Source: Bog-473 sp963743785 (GTDB taxonomy: Bacteria > Actinomycetota > Acidimicrobiia > Acidimicrobiales > RAAP-2). From it: 64,000 bases of DNA. Location of the stretch: NCBI GenBank assembly GCA_963743785.1, contig CAVURD010000004.1, positions 479,681-543,680 of the forward strand. The letters run 5' to 3'. The notes below the pieces were generated by a model. That model saw only the letters and a list, made by a program, of their open reading frames with translations. It did not search any database and was not told where the DNA came from. The translations under genes were made by a program, and so were the position numbers. Below, piece after piece: positions 15,592 to 24,141 of this stretch. Every line of letters begins with the position of its first letter. Within the stretch, counting starts at the first letter, position 1.

Positions 15592-17433
15592 ATGGCTCGG
15601 GCGACAGGTGACGGAACGGCGTCGGGGCGCGACATGATGGAGATCGAGTGGCAGTTCGACGCGCTCGATCTGCGCCCGGTCGAGCGCTGGTTGTCGACCC
15701 TTCCGATGCTGTCCCTGGACGGTGAGGAACAGCTGACCATCACCGCCTTGGCCCGACCCCCGCGTCGGATGATCGACTCCTACATCGACACCGACGATTG
15801 GCGCATGGCGCGCGCGGGCTTCGTGTTGCGCACGCGCCGACGCGGGCGCCACGACGAGATCACCCTCAAGGACACCCAGTCGGCGCAGGCGGGTGGCCTA
15901 CGCCAACGCCTCGAAATTACCGAGGAGCTGCCCGAGGACGGCGTGACTGCGCTGGGCCGTGACGGACCGGTCGGCCGACGGATGCACGCCATCGTCGGCC
16001 GGCGCCCTGTGCGTCAGGTCCTCCAGGTCCGCACGCGGCGGCGGCCGTTCGTGCTGCGCGTCGGTGGTACCGATGCGGCCGAACTGGCCCTCGACGACAC
16101 CATGATCGTGGTGGGCAACGGCCAGCGCCCCATGCAGCTGCGCCGGGTGGAGGTCGAGGTGCTCCCCGAGTGGCAGGACGCGCTCGAACCGATAGTGCGC
16201 CAGATGCAGGCGGCGTGCGGCCTGCAGCCAGCCACGCTCTCCAAATTCGAAGCGGGTCTGCTCGCCCTGGGGGCGGTCATCCCGGGCCCGCCGGACCTGG
16301 GCTCGACCGACGTGGGGCCGGACGTGACCCTGGGTGAGTTGGCCTATGCCGTGCTGCGGCGACAGCTGGCCGTCCTGCGGGCCAAGGAGCCCGGGACGCG
16401 GTTGGGCGAGGACCCCGAGGAGCTGCACGACATGCGCGTCGCCACGAGGCGTCTCCGGGCGGCGCTGGATCTCTTCGTCGAGGTCCTGCCGGTACGGGCA
16501 GGGGTCTTTCGGAGCGAGCTCGGGTGGATGGCGGCGGCCCTCGGCACCGTGCGCGATCTCGATGTCCAACTCGAAGCCCTCGGCGCCATGTCCGAAACCG
16601 TGGCCGGGTGGGGAGACGTCTTCGGATCCGTCGACCACGACCCGTTGCGTGACCTCTCCGCCCTGTTGTGGAGTGCCCGTGACGCGGCCCGGGCCGACAT
16701 GCTGGCCGCCCTCGACTCGCTCCGCTGGGACCGGCTCCTCAACGGCATGGCGACCATGGTGCAGCAGGGACCGTTGCGCCGGTCGGCGGCGGCCCGCCTC
16801 CCCGCCACCCTGGCCGTGCCCGATCTCGTGAACGCCCGGCATCGCGCCGTCATGAAAGCGGCCCGGCGGGCCAAGCGCACCGGCATCGCGGCGGACTTCC
16901 ACCGGGTCCGGATCCGCTGCAAGCGCCTGCGCTACTCGCTCGAATTCACCGGCGAGCTCTACGGCGGGCGCACCAACCGCTACACCCGCCGCCTCACCGG
17001 GTTGCAGAATCAGCTCGGCCTGATGCAGGACGCCGAAGTGGCCGCGGCGCGACTGGCCGAACTGGCCCTCGGGGAGGCCCACCTCCCCGCCCCGACCGTC
17101 TTCGTGATGGGAAGTGTGGCCGAGCACCATCGGAGAGACTTGCGGCGGCTCCTCCGACGACTGCCGGACGATCTCTCCCGCGTCTCGTCGCGGGAGTGGC
17201 AGGACCTGGCGGCGGCGATGGATCGGCGCCGGCACGAGGCGCTCGCCCTCCTGCCACCGATCCGCCGGACACTGCGATCCGTCCCGGCGGTCCCGGTGCC
17301 GCTCCCGGTGCCGCTCCCGCTTTCGGCGACCCCGGCGGTCTCACCCGACATCCACCCGGTCCCCCCTCCCCCGGTCATGCCGACCCGACCGACCCCGAGC
17401 GCGGGCGCGGGCGGTGCCGAGAACCCGGCCTGA
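15592..17433 (+). CDS. CYTH and CHAD domain protein
   Basis: 613 residues. Residues about 15-215 form a CYTH (triphosphate tunnel) domain (IEWQFDALDLRPVERW, DSYIDTDDWRMARAGFVLR, RLEITEELPEDG). Residues about 245-540 form a CHAD domain with repeated histidine/arginine helices (ELHDMRVATRRLRAALDLF, HRVRIRCKRLRYSLEF). The Pro-rich tail is low complexity. CYTH-CHAD proteins act on or bind inorganic polyphosphate. ATG 15592 lies six bases after TAGCCT (15580-15585), a leaderless-type start. The tail ends in a palindrome shared with the convergent EthD gene. Confidence 0.92.
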   Translation: MARATGDGTASGRDMMEIEWQFDALDLRPVERWLSTLPMLSLDGEEQLTITALARPPRRMIDSYIDTDDWRMARAGFVLRTRRRGRHDEITLKDTQSAQAGGLRQRLEITEELPEDGVTALGRDGPVGRRMHAIVGRRPVRQVLQVRTRRRPFVLRVGGTDAAELALDDTMIVVGNGQRPMQLRRVEVEVLPEWQDALEPIVRQMQAACGLQPATLSKFEAGLLALGAVIPGPPDLGSTDVGPDVTLGELAYAVLRRQLAVLRAKEPGTRLGEDPEELHDMRVATRRLRAALDLFVEVLPVRAGVFRSELGWMAAALGTVRDLDVQLEALGAMSETVAGWGDVFGSVDHDPLRDLSALLWSARDAARADMLAALDSLRWDRLLNGMATMVQQGPLRRSAAARLPATLAVPDLVNARHRAVMKAARRAKRTGIAADFHRVRIRCKRLRYSLEFTGELYGGRTNRYTRRLTGLQNQLGLMQDAEVAAARLAELALGEAHLPAPTVFVMGSVAEHHRRDLRRLLRRLPDDLSRVSSREWQDLAAAMDRRRHEALALLPPIRRTLRSVPAVPVPLPVPLPLSATPAVSPDIHPVPPPPVMPTRPTPSAGAGGAENPA

Positions 17434-17440
17434 TCAGGCC
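17427..17440. other. 14-bp palindrome holding two convergent stop codons
   Basis: GGCCTGATCAGGCC contains the TGA stop of the CYTH-CHAD gene and, on the other strand, the TGA stop of the EthD gene, directly abutting. It is too short to be a convincing terminator hairpin. Confidence 0.7.
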
Positions 17441-17796
17441 AGCGGAAACGGGTCCTCGCCCACGACCAGGTGGGGGTGTTCGGTGAGGACGAAGTGCAGG
17501 CTGTCCGTGTCGAGGAAGGTCTCGATGTCCTGCCACATGACCGAGAAGTCGGGCTCGCCCATGTGGGCCCGGTATTCGTCCATATTCTCGAACCACTGCA
17601 CCGTGACGCCATCGAATCCGGGGTCGTCGTCCCCGCTGTAGTCACTCAGAGGGCGGGGGTGCTGCTCATATCGAACCACGTGGCGACCACTCTGGCTGGC
17701 CGCAATGAGCGGGCCGTGCACGGTCCGCCAGTGCTCGTGGAACTGCGCCGGCGTGAGGCCCTTCTTGCGGCGCAACAGACACGTCAATCTGACCAT
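17434..17796 (-). CDS. EthD-domain protein
   Basis: 120 residues of the dimeric alpha/beta-barrel type: MVRLTCLLRRKKGLTPAQFH, then HWRTVHGPL, which is the signature HxxxHGP-like stretch of the EthD family. Members accompany degradation pathways, but many are uncharacterised. ATG 17796 has a clear GAGGAGG SD; a longer reading from 17868 lacks one. Confidence 0.88.
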   Translation of the reverse strand: MVRLTCLLRRKKGLTPAQFHEHWRTVHGPLIAASQSGRHVVRYEQHPRPLSDYSGDDDPGFDGVTVQWFENMDEYRAHMGEPDFSVMWQDIETFLDTDSLHFVLTEHPHLVVGEDPFPLA

Positions 17797-17939
17797 GTGG
17801 CCTCCTCGGACCTCGGCGGGGGGCCGAGTCGCTGCGGGCGCAGCGACTCCCGGGTGCCCTCCCGGCACAGTAGGCCGTTCGCGGGAAGGGAGCAGGCCGA
17901 GCCGAATCCGTCAGTGACGCTCGTGTCAGGACGAGCGGG

Positions 17940-18770
17940 TCAGGGAGTCACGCAGACCGACGCGCCGACCGGGCCGATCGGAAGTCCGAGTCCGCCACCG
18001 GTGGGGACCGGGAGGGCGGGCGTGCTGACGCAGATCGGTGCCCCACCCGAGCTACCGGATCCAAGGGATCCACCGGATCCACTCGTTCCCGTCAGGCTCG
18101 AGGTCAGGCTCGACGTCGCGTTGGTCACCACTCCGGTGAGCGGGGTGGTCACCGTCGCCAACCCGGAGTTCGGCGCCGGGACGGAACTGGCGATGCCGGT
18201 GACGGTCTGACCGAGGCCGGCGACCGCGCCAGAGAGCCCCAGTTGGCTCACGATCTGGGTCACGGGCGGGGAAAGGGCGAAGGGCAGTGGCACCGCAGGA
18301 GTCGTTATGCCGCCGACGACCCCCGCTGGCAGGGGACCGCCGCCACCGGCCCCGCCGCCGACGGTGGTGACCGGCGCCGATGCGGACCCCACGGGCGATC
18401 CGTCGTTGGTGGTCGAGGGGGTCACTGCGCCCGAGTCGGCCGGGCCAAGCGCCAGTGTGCCGAAGCGGAACGGCGGGTTGGTGGGGCCCGGGGAGGCACT
18501 GCCCACGCTGCCCAAGGGGGCGCTCTCGTGCGACGTCGTCAGGGAATGGGCCGCGGCGGGTGACACGGCGACGTCGCTCCCCAGCCCGCCCATGAAGGCC
18601 CCGAGAGCGGCGAAGGCGAGTCCGCCCGAGGTAATCACGGCGATGCTCCGGAAGCGGGGCGTGCCAAAGATGGTTCTGGCCGCGGCGTCCGCCCCGTGGG
18701 CTGGGTCGTCGACGGCCCCGGACAGGAACTCCGCGTGCACCGGTTGGTCATACATCTCGTCGAAACTCAT
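17940..18770 (-). CDS. single-pass membrane protein with long Gly/Ser/Thr-rich exterior
   Basis: 276 residues. An N-terminal cytoplasmic region of about 45 residues (SFDEMYDQPVHAEFLSGAV) is followed by one membrane segment (AVITSGGLAFAALGAFMGGL) and a low-complexity exterior ending in two cysteines. No family is recognised. It is the last of three minus-strand genes after a secreted protein and a sortase, so it is probably part of the same envelope module. No sorting signal is visible at its C-terminus. Confidence 0.65.
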   Translation of the reverse strand: MSFDEMYDQPVHAEFLSGAVDDPAHGADAAARTIFGTPRFRSIAVITSGGLAFAALGAFMGGLGSDVAVSPAAAHSLTTSHESAPLGSVGSASPGPTNPPFRFGTLALGPADSGAVTPSTTNDGSPVGSASAPVTTVGGGAGGGGPLPAGVVGGITTPAVPLPFALSPPVTQIVSQLGLSGAVAGLGQTVTGIASSVPAPNSGLATVTTPLTGVVTNATSSLTSSLTGTSGSGGSLGSGSSGGAPICVSTPALPVPTGGGLGLPIGPVGASVCVTP

Positions 18771-18902
18771 GGGTCAAACCCCTTCGTCCTCCTCGGGTCC
18801 CCCGCGACCTTTCCCCTTGAAAACGGTTGCGGCCCGTGAGTCTTGCGTTCCGCCCGCCCCGAGATCGGGAAAGTTCCGTCGTCAGGATCCGGCTCCGGTC
18901 CG

Positions 18903-19988
18903 TCACGTGAATTGCCAGCTCCCGATCGTGACCTGTGTCCCGTGAACAGGGAGGGTGGCCGTCTCGGCGTACTCGCCCGGGTCAGCACCACCCGAGAGCG
19001 TCACCGTTGTCCGCAACACCACTTGGGTGGGGCTGCCTCCGGCGGAGTCAATTTCGACGTTCAGGGGCGAGTCGTGCCCGACCACGGCGGCTCCGGCCAG
19101 TTGCGGCGGCATGGCGACGCCGGGCGCGATGGCGGACCACCATGCCTGCTCGTTCTGAGATCCGGCGTGGAGGCCGCCGAAGTAGGCCTCGAGCGCCGCC
19201 GCCTCGAGGGCCAGAGGGCCGGGTGACTGCGCGAACCCGATGGAGGCATCGACCAGTTCCATGGTGCCCATCGGAGCTTCGTTCTGCTGGAGGGTCAGGC
19301 CCTGGGCCACCAGCGCCGTGGGCGCCGGTACGGCGTAATTCACCGAACTCGCCCCGGCGGTGAGGGCCCGGCCGCGACGGAGACTGGTGCCCTTTGTCGC
19401 GGCCGAGACCTCGGTGGCCCGGACGAGGAGCCGCTGGGAGGTGAAGAAGAGCGCGTTGGGGGGAAAGCAGGTATCGAGGACCAGGCTCGGCCCGGTGGTG
19501 CCGGAGACGTCGGAGCCGGCCGCCACCACCTGCTGTGCGCTGACGGAAAACGTCACGGTGTTGCAGGCCGTCTGATAGGTGATCATGTCACCGGGCTTCA
19601 GCTCGTTGAGGTGGACGAAGTAGCTGACATCGTGCGCCAAGAAGACGGAGGCGCCGGCCACGCCGGGCCAGACCGATTGCGGGTCGTGTCCCACCGCGAC
19701 GTTGAGCTCTTGATCGTCGGTTCCCTCCTCGACCGGCGCGGTGAGGTGCAGCGCCGGGACGTGCAGGATCCCCGAGAGCTGACCGGGTTGCTCGCCGCTG
19801 ACCAGGCAGCCCGCCCCGTGACCCTTGGCCGCGATCTGGTCCATGGCGGCGTGCTCACCCTTGAGGAGGACCTGCGCCGCGTGATGGGCATGGACCTGCC
19901 ACGCCACGGCGTACGCGCCGATCCCGATGGCCGACCAGATCAGTACCACGCCCAGCGCGGTGATCGACCACTTTCTTAGCGGTGCCAT
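18903..19988 (-). CDS. sortase (class D/E-like) with C-terminal extension
   Basis: 361 residues. One N-terminal membrane segment (8-30) is followed by a sortase domain from about 70 to 195: catalytic H119 in FLAHDVSYF, C174 in LDTCFPPN and the Arg in SQRLLVRA. A further C-terminal region of about 165 residues is not part of the catalytic fold and is not recognised. This enzyme differs from the sortase at 10.8 kb in the His and Cys contexts and retains the expected Arg. The probable substrate gene lies immediately upstream on the same strand. Confidence 0.88.
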   Translation of the reverse strand: MAPLRKWSITALGVVLIWSAIGIGAYAVAWQVHAHHAAQVLLKGEHAAMDQIAAKGHGAGCLVSGEQPGQLSGILHVPALHLTAPVEEGTDDQELNVAVGHDPQSVWPGVAGASVFLAHDVSYFVHLNELKPGDMITYQTACNTVTFSVSAQQVVAAGSDVSGTTGPSLVLDTCFPPNALFFTSQRLLVRATEVSAATKGTSLRRGRALTAGASSVNYAVPAPTALVAQGLTLQQNEAPMGTMELVDASIGFAQSPGPLALEAAALEAYFGGLHAGSQNEQAWWSAIAPGVAMPPQLAGAAVVGHDSPLNVEIDSAGGSPTQVVLRTTVTLSGGADPGEYAETATLPVHGTQVTIGSWQFT

Positions 19989-20016
19989 GGGCCCGAACTC
20001 TCTGCTGGCCGCGCCT

Positions 20017-20050
20017 GCTCGGGACGGGATTCCGTCATCCCGTCCCGAGC
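20017..20050 (-). terminator. 14-bp hairpin between surface protein and sortase genes
   Basis: GCTCGGGACGGGAT, a 6-base loop TCCGTC, then ATCCCGTCCCGAGC: a perfect stem. It lies after the surface-protein stop (20168) and before the sortase start (19988). It may attenuate transcription so that less sortase than substrate is made. There is no U tract. Confidence 0.55.
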
Positions 20051-20167
20051 GGCTTGCAGCTTCGGTTCCCGCTGCAACTTGTTTCCCCTATCCAGATCCT
20101 CCGAAGATCTCTTGGTGTTTCCTTTCTGGCGCGTCAACCGACACGCTGGCTGTTGTCATGGTTCGTC

Positions 20168-21583
20168 TTAGGGAGAGGGAGACTGCCGCCGGGCCGGCCC
20201 CGAGACCGGAGGGGGAACGGAGGAGGTCCCGGAGGCCGGGCCCGGTGGCGGTCCACCTGTCGACCCCGTGGTCGAGTGGCGGCTGGTGGGAAAGAGTGTG
20301 CGGGCGGCCGAGGCGATGCGACGCCGTGAGACCAGGACGAGTCCGGCCAGCCCCATGCCGGCCAGCAAGATCATCGGGAGCGGGCCGGCCCAGAACTCAC
20401 CGGTGTGCACCGTGGTGACATTGGGCACCGGCGGGGCCGCCGCCTGCGTGACCGGCGCGGCGATCGTCGTGGCCGCCGGCGCGTCGTCGGCCGAGGTCCG
20501 TGAGCTGGCGAGGTCGAGACGGATGCCACCGCTGATGCCGGTCAGGAGGTTGAGGTCGACGCTGCCGGCCTGGGCCGATCCGGAGCCTTGCCCCGGGGTG
20601 GCCGAACCGCCGCCGATCTGAATGGTCGACGCCAGAGGCGTGCCGGCGAGGATCGGCGTTTGTCCAGTGCCCTGACCGATGCTCACGGGCACGCCGGCCA
20701 AGGTCACGCTGACCGCGGACGGGTCGTCGGACGCCGTGACGGCGCCCGTGGTGCGGTCAACCGCGGTGGTCGCCGAGTTGTGGCCCAGGGTGATGGTGGC
20801 CAGCGGGGATCCACCGAGGAGTCCCGGGAGGAGATCGATGGACGTGCCCGTCGTCGTCGTGCTGGCCGTCTCGATGGTGTCGCCGGCCGAGTTGCTCGAC
20901 GTGGCGATGGTCGAGGTGGACGTCCCGAGATGGACGGTGACGAGGTCGGCCACGCTCGAGCTGGAGATGTTCTCGAGATCCGCAATGAGCGCATTGAGCG
21001 CCACCCCCGCCGGCGTCGGTAGGGCCGCGCCTGCGCTGGAGTTCACGGTGTTCAGCAGCGTCTGCACCGGGCCGAGCAGGCTGGTCACGGTCGGGGTGGT
21101 GGTCGAGGAGATCGGTGCGGTGAGGGCGGAGAGGTTAGACCCGAAGGTGATCTGCGGGAGAGAGCCCGCGCCCGAAGCGGCGGGATTGCCACTCCGGTCT
21201 TGCGACGCCGTCGCTTGACCACAGGCCGAGCCGACCGTGGCCACGACCACCGGAGCGGAGGGGAGAGGTCCGCACACCTGTGCCGGCGCATCGGTCCCGC
21301 CCGCCGTGTCCTCGGTAGCGGTGGCCGTCGAAATTCCGAGCGGCGTGGTGGTGCCGGAACCCGTGGCGGTCGGGGCCTTGCCACTGCCCGCTGCGGCCGA
21401 CGAGGCTGCGCCGCTGATGGTGGGGGCGCCGGGGGCATTGAGGGTCAGCACGGAACCGGTGGCCGACACGTTGTAGGTGCCGGGCCCATCCGCCGCGCCG
21501 GCGCTCGACGTGAACGCGGCGATGGCAACGGGGACGACGAGGGCGAGAGCAGCGACCGCGCTAAGACGACTCCGATCCCTCAT
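20168..21583 (-). CDS. secreted surface protein, probable sortase substrate
   Basis: 471 residues. A signal peptide ends near residue 30 (TSSAGAAD); a long Ser/Thr/Ala/Gly-rich exterior with few cysteines follows. Near the C-terminus VHTGE (392-396) precedes a hydrophobic segment (PMILLAGMGLAGLVLV) and SRRR, as in a cell-wall sorting signal. Unlike classical signals, about 50 residues (Pro/Ser/Gly-rich) follow the basic stop-transfer cluster. No enzyme domain is recognised. The next gene downstream is a sortase. Confidence 0.72.
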   Translation of the reverse strand: MRDRSRLSAVAALALVVPVAIAAFTSSAGAADGPGTYNVSATGSVLTLNAPGAPTISGAASSAAAGSGKAPTATGSGTTTPLGISTATATEDTAGGTDAPAQVCGPLPSAPVVVATVGSACGQATASQDRSGNPAASGAGSLPQITFGSNLSALTAPISSTTTPTVTSLLGPVQTLLNTVNSSAGAALPTPAGVALNALIADLENISSSSVADLVTVHLGTSTSTIATSSNSAGDTIETASTTTTGTSIDLLPGLLGGSPLATITLGHNSATTAVDRTTGAVTASDDPSAVSVTLAGVPVSIGQGTGQTPILAGTPLASTIQIGGGSATPGQGSGSAQAGSVDLNLLTGISGGIRLDLASSRTSADDAPAATTIAAPVTQAAAPPVPNVTTVHTGEFWAGPLPMILLAGMGLAGLVLVSRRRIASAARTLFPTSRHSTTGSTGGPPPGPASGTSSVPPPVSGPARRQSPSP

Positions 21584-21735
21584 GTGCGCGCTGCCCCTTC
21601 CCTCCCCGTCGCCTACCGGGTACTCCTATCCAGAGGTGAAACGGGTCGAGACCGGGAACCTTGCGCCTCCCCGGATATTTCACCGGGCCTCACGGCCCCT
21701 GGGGTGCGCACCGGTGTCCCGTACGCTGACCGGTC

Positions 21736-22515
21736 ATGGAGTCGGCACTGCTGGGGACGATCTCCTTCACCCCTCTTCATGAGGTCCTGTTGGTCTTGGC
21801 GGGTATCGGTGCCGGCATCTTCAACGGGGTGGCCGGTGGCGGGAGCCTGATCTCGTTCCCGGTGCTCCTGGCGCTCGGCCTCTCCCCGCTCACGGCCAAC
21901 ATCACCAACACCGTGGGCATCTGGCCGGGCTATCTCGGGAGCGCCGCCGGGTTCCGCGACGAGATCTCCGATCAGATGGGCCAATTCGCGCGCCTCAGTC
22001 CGGTCGCCGTCCTGGGCGCCGTGGCGGGCGCCGCCCTGCTCCTCACCACTTCGTCAGCCGATTTCACCGCCATCGCGCCCTGGCTGGTTCTGGGCGCGTC
22101 CCTCCTCTTTGCCGCCCAGCCCCTGTTGCGCCGCGCCCTGCGCGGCTCGGGCGGCCCCGCCCGGACCCACCCCGTGCTGCTGATGACCGGCACGTTCGCC
22201 GCCTCCGTCTACGGCGGTTACTTCGGCGCCGGCTTGGGAGTCATCCTGCTGGCCATCCTGGGCTTGTGCCTGCCCGATTCCATCACCCGCACCAGCGGGT
22301 TGCGCACCGTCCTGTCGATTCTGGTCAATGGCGTGGCCGCCCTCGTCTTTCTCATCCACGGCGGCCTGGTGTGGAAAGCCATCCTCTTCCTCGCCTTGGG
22401 CAGTGCGGTCGGGGGATGGGTCGGAGCCAGGGTCGCCCTCTCCATCTCGGCCAACGCGCTGCGCGCCGTCGTCGTGGCGGTGGGGCTGGCTACCACGGTG
22501 AAGCTCCTCGTCTGA
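21736..22515 (+). CDS. TauE/SafE-family sulfite/organosulfonate exporter
   Basis: 259 residues with about eight membrane segments in two halves. Family motifs include GIFNGVAGGGSLISFPVLLALGLSP near the start and GGYFGAGLGVILLAILGL in the second half. Such proteins export sulfite, sulfoacetate or related anions. ATG 21736 lies eight bases after TACGCT. The next gene encodes a DUF4395 protein, a family often seen near sulfur-trafficking genes, which supports a sulfur role. Confidence 0.93.
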   Translation: MESALLGTISFTPLHEVLLVLAGIGAGIFNGVAGGGSLISFPVLLALGLSPLTANITNTVGIWPGYLGSAAGFRDEISDQMGQFARLSPVAVLGAVAGAALLLTTSSADFTAIAPWLVLGASLLFAAQPLLRRALRGSGGPARTHPVLLMTGTFAASVYGGYFGAGLGVILLAILGLCLPDSITRTSGLRTVLSILVNGVAALVFLIHGGLVWKAILFLALGSAVGGWVGARVALSISANALRAVVVAVGLATTVKLLV

Positions 22516-22559
22516 CTCGGTCCGGGAATACCCGACCAAGTCGCTACGTTTTATGTGTC

Positions 22560-23054
22560 ATGGCCGGTCGCAACGCACTTTTCAGTTTCCCGAATCCCGT
22601 GAACGAGGTGGCGGCGCGGGTGGTGGCCGGCGGTGTCATGGTGCTGGCCCTGGTGACCCTGGTGGGCGATCTGCCGGCGCTGCTCATCCCGCTGACGCTC
22701 GGTTTTTGGGCTCGGGTCCTGACCGGGCCGACGCTGAGCCCGCTCGGGCAGCTGGCCACCCGGGTCGTGGCGCCCAGATTGACCACGCACCCCCGCCTGG
22801 TACCCGGTCCGCCCAAGCGCTTCGCCCAGGGCATCGGGGCCGCGGTGACCACGGCCGCCACCGTGAGCTGGTTGGCCGGTGACTGGTGGATCGCGCAGAT
22901 CCTCCTGGGCTTGATGGTGGCCTTCGCCTTCGCCGAGTCGGTGCTCGCCGTGTGTGTGGGTTGCCAGATCTTCGGCGTCTTGATGCGCCGCGGCGTGATC
23001 CCCGAGTCGGTCTGCCAGGAATGCGCCGACATCGGCCGCCGCGTTCCCGCCTAG
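22560..23054 (+). CDS. DUF4395 membrane protein
   Basis: 164 residues, with the family start NPVNEVAARVVAGGVMVLAL, about four membrane helices and a C-terminal CVGCQIF (a CxxC pair inside a membrane helix) followed by CQEC. The paired cysteines suggest a thiol or sulfane-sulfur function. It follows TauE/SafE by 44 bases. The stop codon lies in a CTAGTC triplet repeat shared with the convergent pxpC gene. Confidence 0.9.
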   Translation: MAGRNALFSFPNPVNEVAARVVAGGVMVLALVTLVGDLPALLIPLTLGFWARVLTGPTLSPLGQLATRVVAPRLTTHPRLVPGPPKRFAQGIGAAVTTAATVSWLAGDWWIAQILLGLMVAFAFAESVLAVCVGCQIFGVLMRRGVIPESVCQECADIGRRVPA

Positions 23055-23076
23055 TCACGCGACCTAGTCGGACGAA

Positions 23077-24141
23077 CTAGTCGGGCGAGTCGACCACCAC
23101 CGGATAGTGGCCCGCGATGGCATCGGCCATGCGGCGTCGGTGGGCGCTCCAGGCCAGGTGGGCCGTGGCCTGCGTGATGGGCGCCAGCACAACGCTCGTC
23201 CCCGGAGCGCACTGGCCCAGCAGACCGTGGTCGACTGCGGCCACCACGGCCAGCACCGGGTAGCCGCCCATGGTGGCATGGTCGGGTAAAAGAATGACCG
23301 GATTGCCATCGGGCGGGACCTGGATGGCGCCGGTCACGATGCCTTGGGAATCGAGCTCGGTTATGGTCCCGGCGGCGAGCAGGGGCGCCGCGTCTCGTGG
23401 TCGCAGGCGAAGTCCGATTCGATTGCTGTCGGCCTCCACCGTGAAGCCCATGGAAGCCAATGAGTCCAGGGCGCCCGGGGCAAATCGCTCGGGGTGCGGA
23501 CCGGGCACCACCCGAAGCACCACCGCCTCTGCGCCGGATCGCGCCGTCTGTGCTCCCGCGTCGACGTGGTCGCCCAGTGGCGGGCTGATCACACCGGCGG
23601 CGAGGTGGTCACCGGCGTGAATGGGGCCGGGGCCCAGACCCGAGAGGAGGTCGGTGGCGCAACTCCCGAGGAGGAGGTCGGGCCCGACAAAGCTCCCGGC
23701 GACCGCCAGGTAGCAGCGCAGGCCATCCCGGACCAGCCCCACGTCGAGTACCTGGCCCGCGCCCACCGGCACCACCTGGGCCACCGGCACCGGCTGGCCC
23801 TGCAGCCTGAGCTCGGGCCGCGCACCGACCACCGACACGAACGTCGGGCGGAGGCAACGCAGGGTCGGTCCCTTGGCGGTGGCCTCGAGCGCCACGGCAT
23901 CGGGCGGATTGCCCACCAGCCGATTGGCCAGCTCGAAGGACGTGGGGTCGGCCGGGCCGGCGGCCGGCACCCCGATGGCGGCCATGCCGCGCCGGCCGCC
24001 ATCCTGCCGCACCGTCCGCAGCCCGGGCTGGGTCACCACGAACACCGGATGCGCCGGCCGTTCGGGGGTCCGCGGGAGCCGGGCGTCGGCGCCGGGCGTC
24101 GACGGGGCGGCCATCTCGGCCATCTCGGCCATCTCGGCCAT
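23077..24141 (-). CDS. pxpC: 5-oxoprolinase subunit C (biotin-dependent carboxyltransferase family)
   Basis: About 354 residues of the KipA/allophanate-hydrolase subunit 2 family. Signatures include PGLRTVRQDGGRRGMAAIGV, GPADPTSFELANRLVGNP, and near the end GNPVILLPDHATMGGYPVLA. With PxpA and PxpB it forms the ATP-dependent 5-oxoprolinase that opens 5-oxoproline to glutamate. Four ATG codons nine bases apart (24141, 24132, 24123, 24114) lie in a tandem repeat, so the start is ambiguous. The gene overlaps pxpB by about 100 bases. Confidence 0.92.
   Translation of the reverse strand: MAEMAEMAEMAAPSTPGADARLPRTPERPAHPVFVVTQPGLRTVRQDGGRRGMAAIGVPAAGPADPTSFELANRLVGNPPDAVALEATAKGPTLRCLRPTFVSVVGARPELRLQGQPVPVAQVVPVGAGQVLDVGLVRDGLRCYLAVAGSFVGPDLLLGSCATDLLSGLGPGPIHAGDHLAAGVISPPLGDHVDAGAQTARSGAEAVVLRVVPGPHPERFAPGALDSLASMGFTVEADSNRIGLRLRPRDAAPLLAAGTITELDSQGIVTGAIQVPPDGNPVILLPDHATMGGYPVLAVVAAVDHGLLGQCAPGTSVVLAPITQATAHLAWSAHRRRMADAIAGHYPVVVDSPD

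Noticed and set aside
13697..15637. 646-codon plus-strand frame across the esterase and NUDIX genes
   Set aside because: Arg/His/Gly-rich shadow sequence without domains; both minus-strand genes are well supported.
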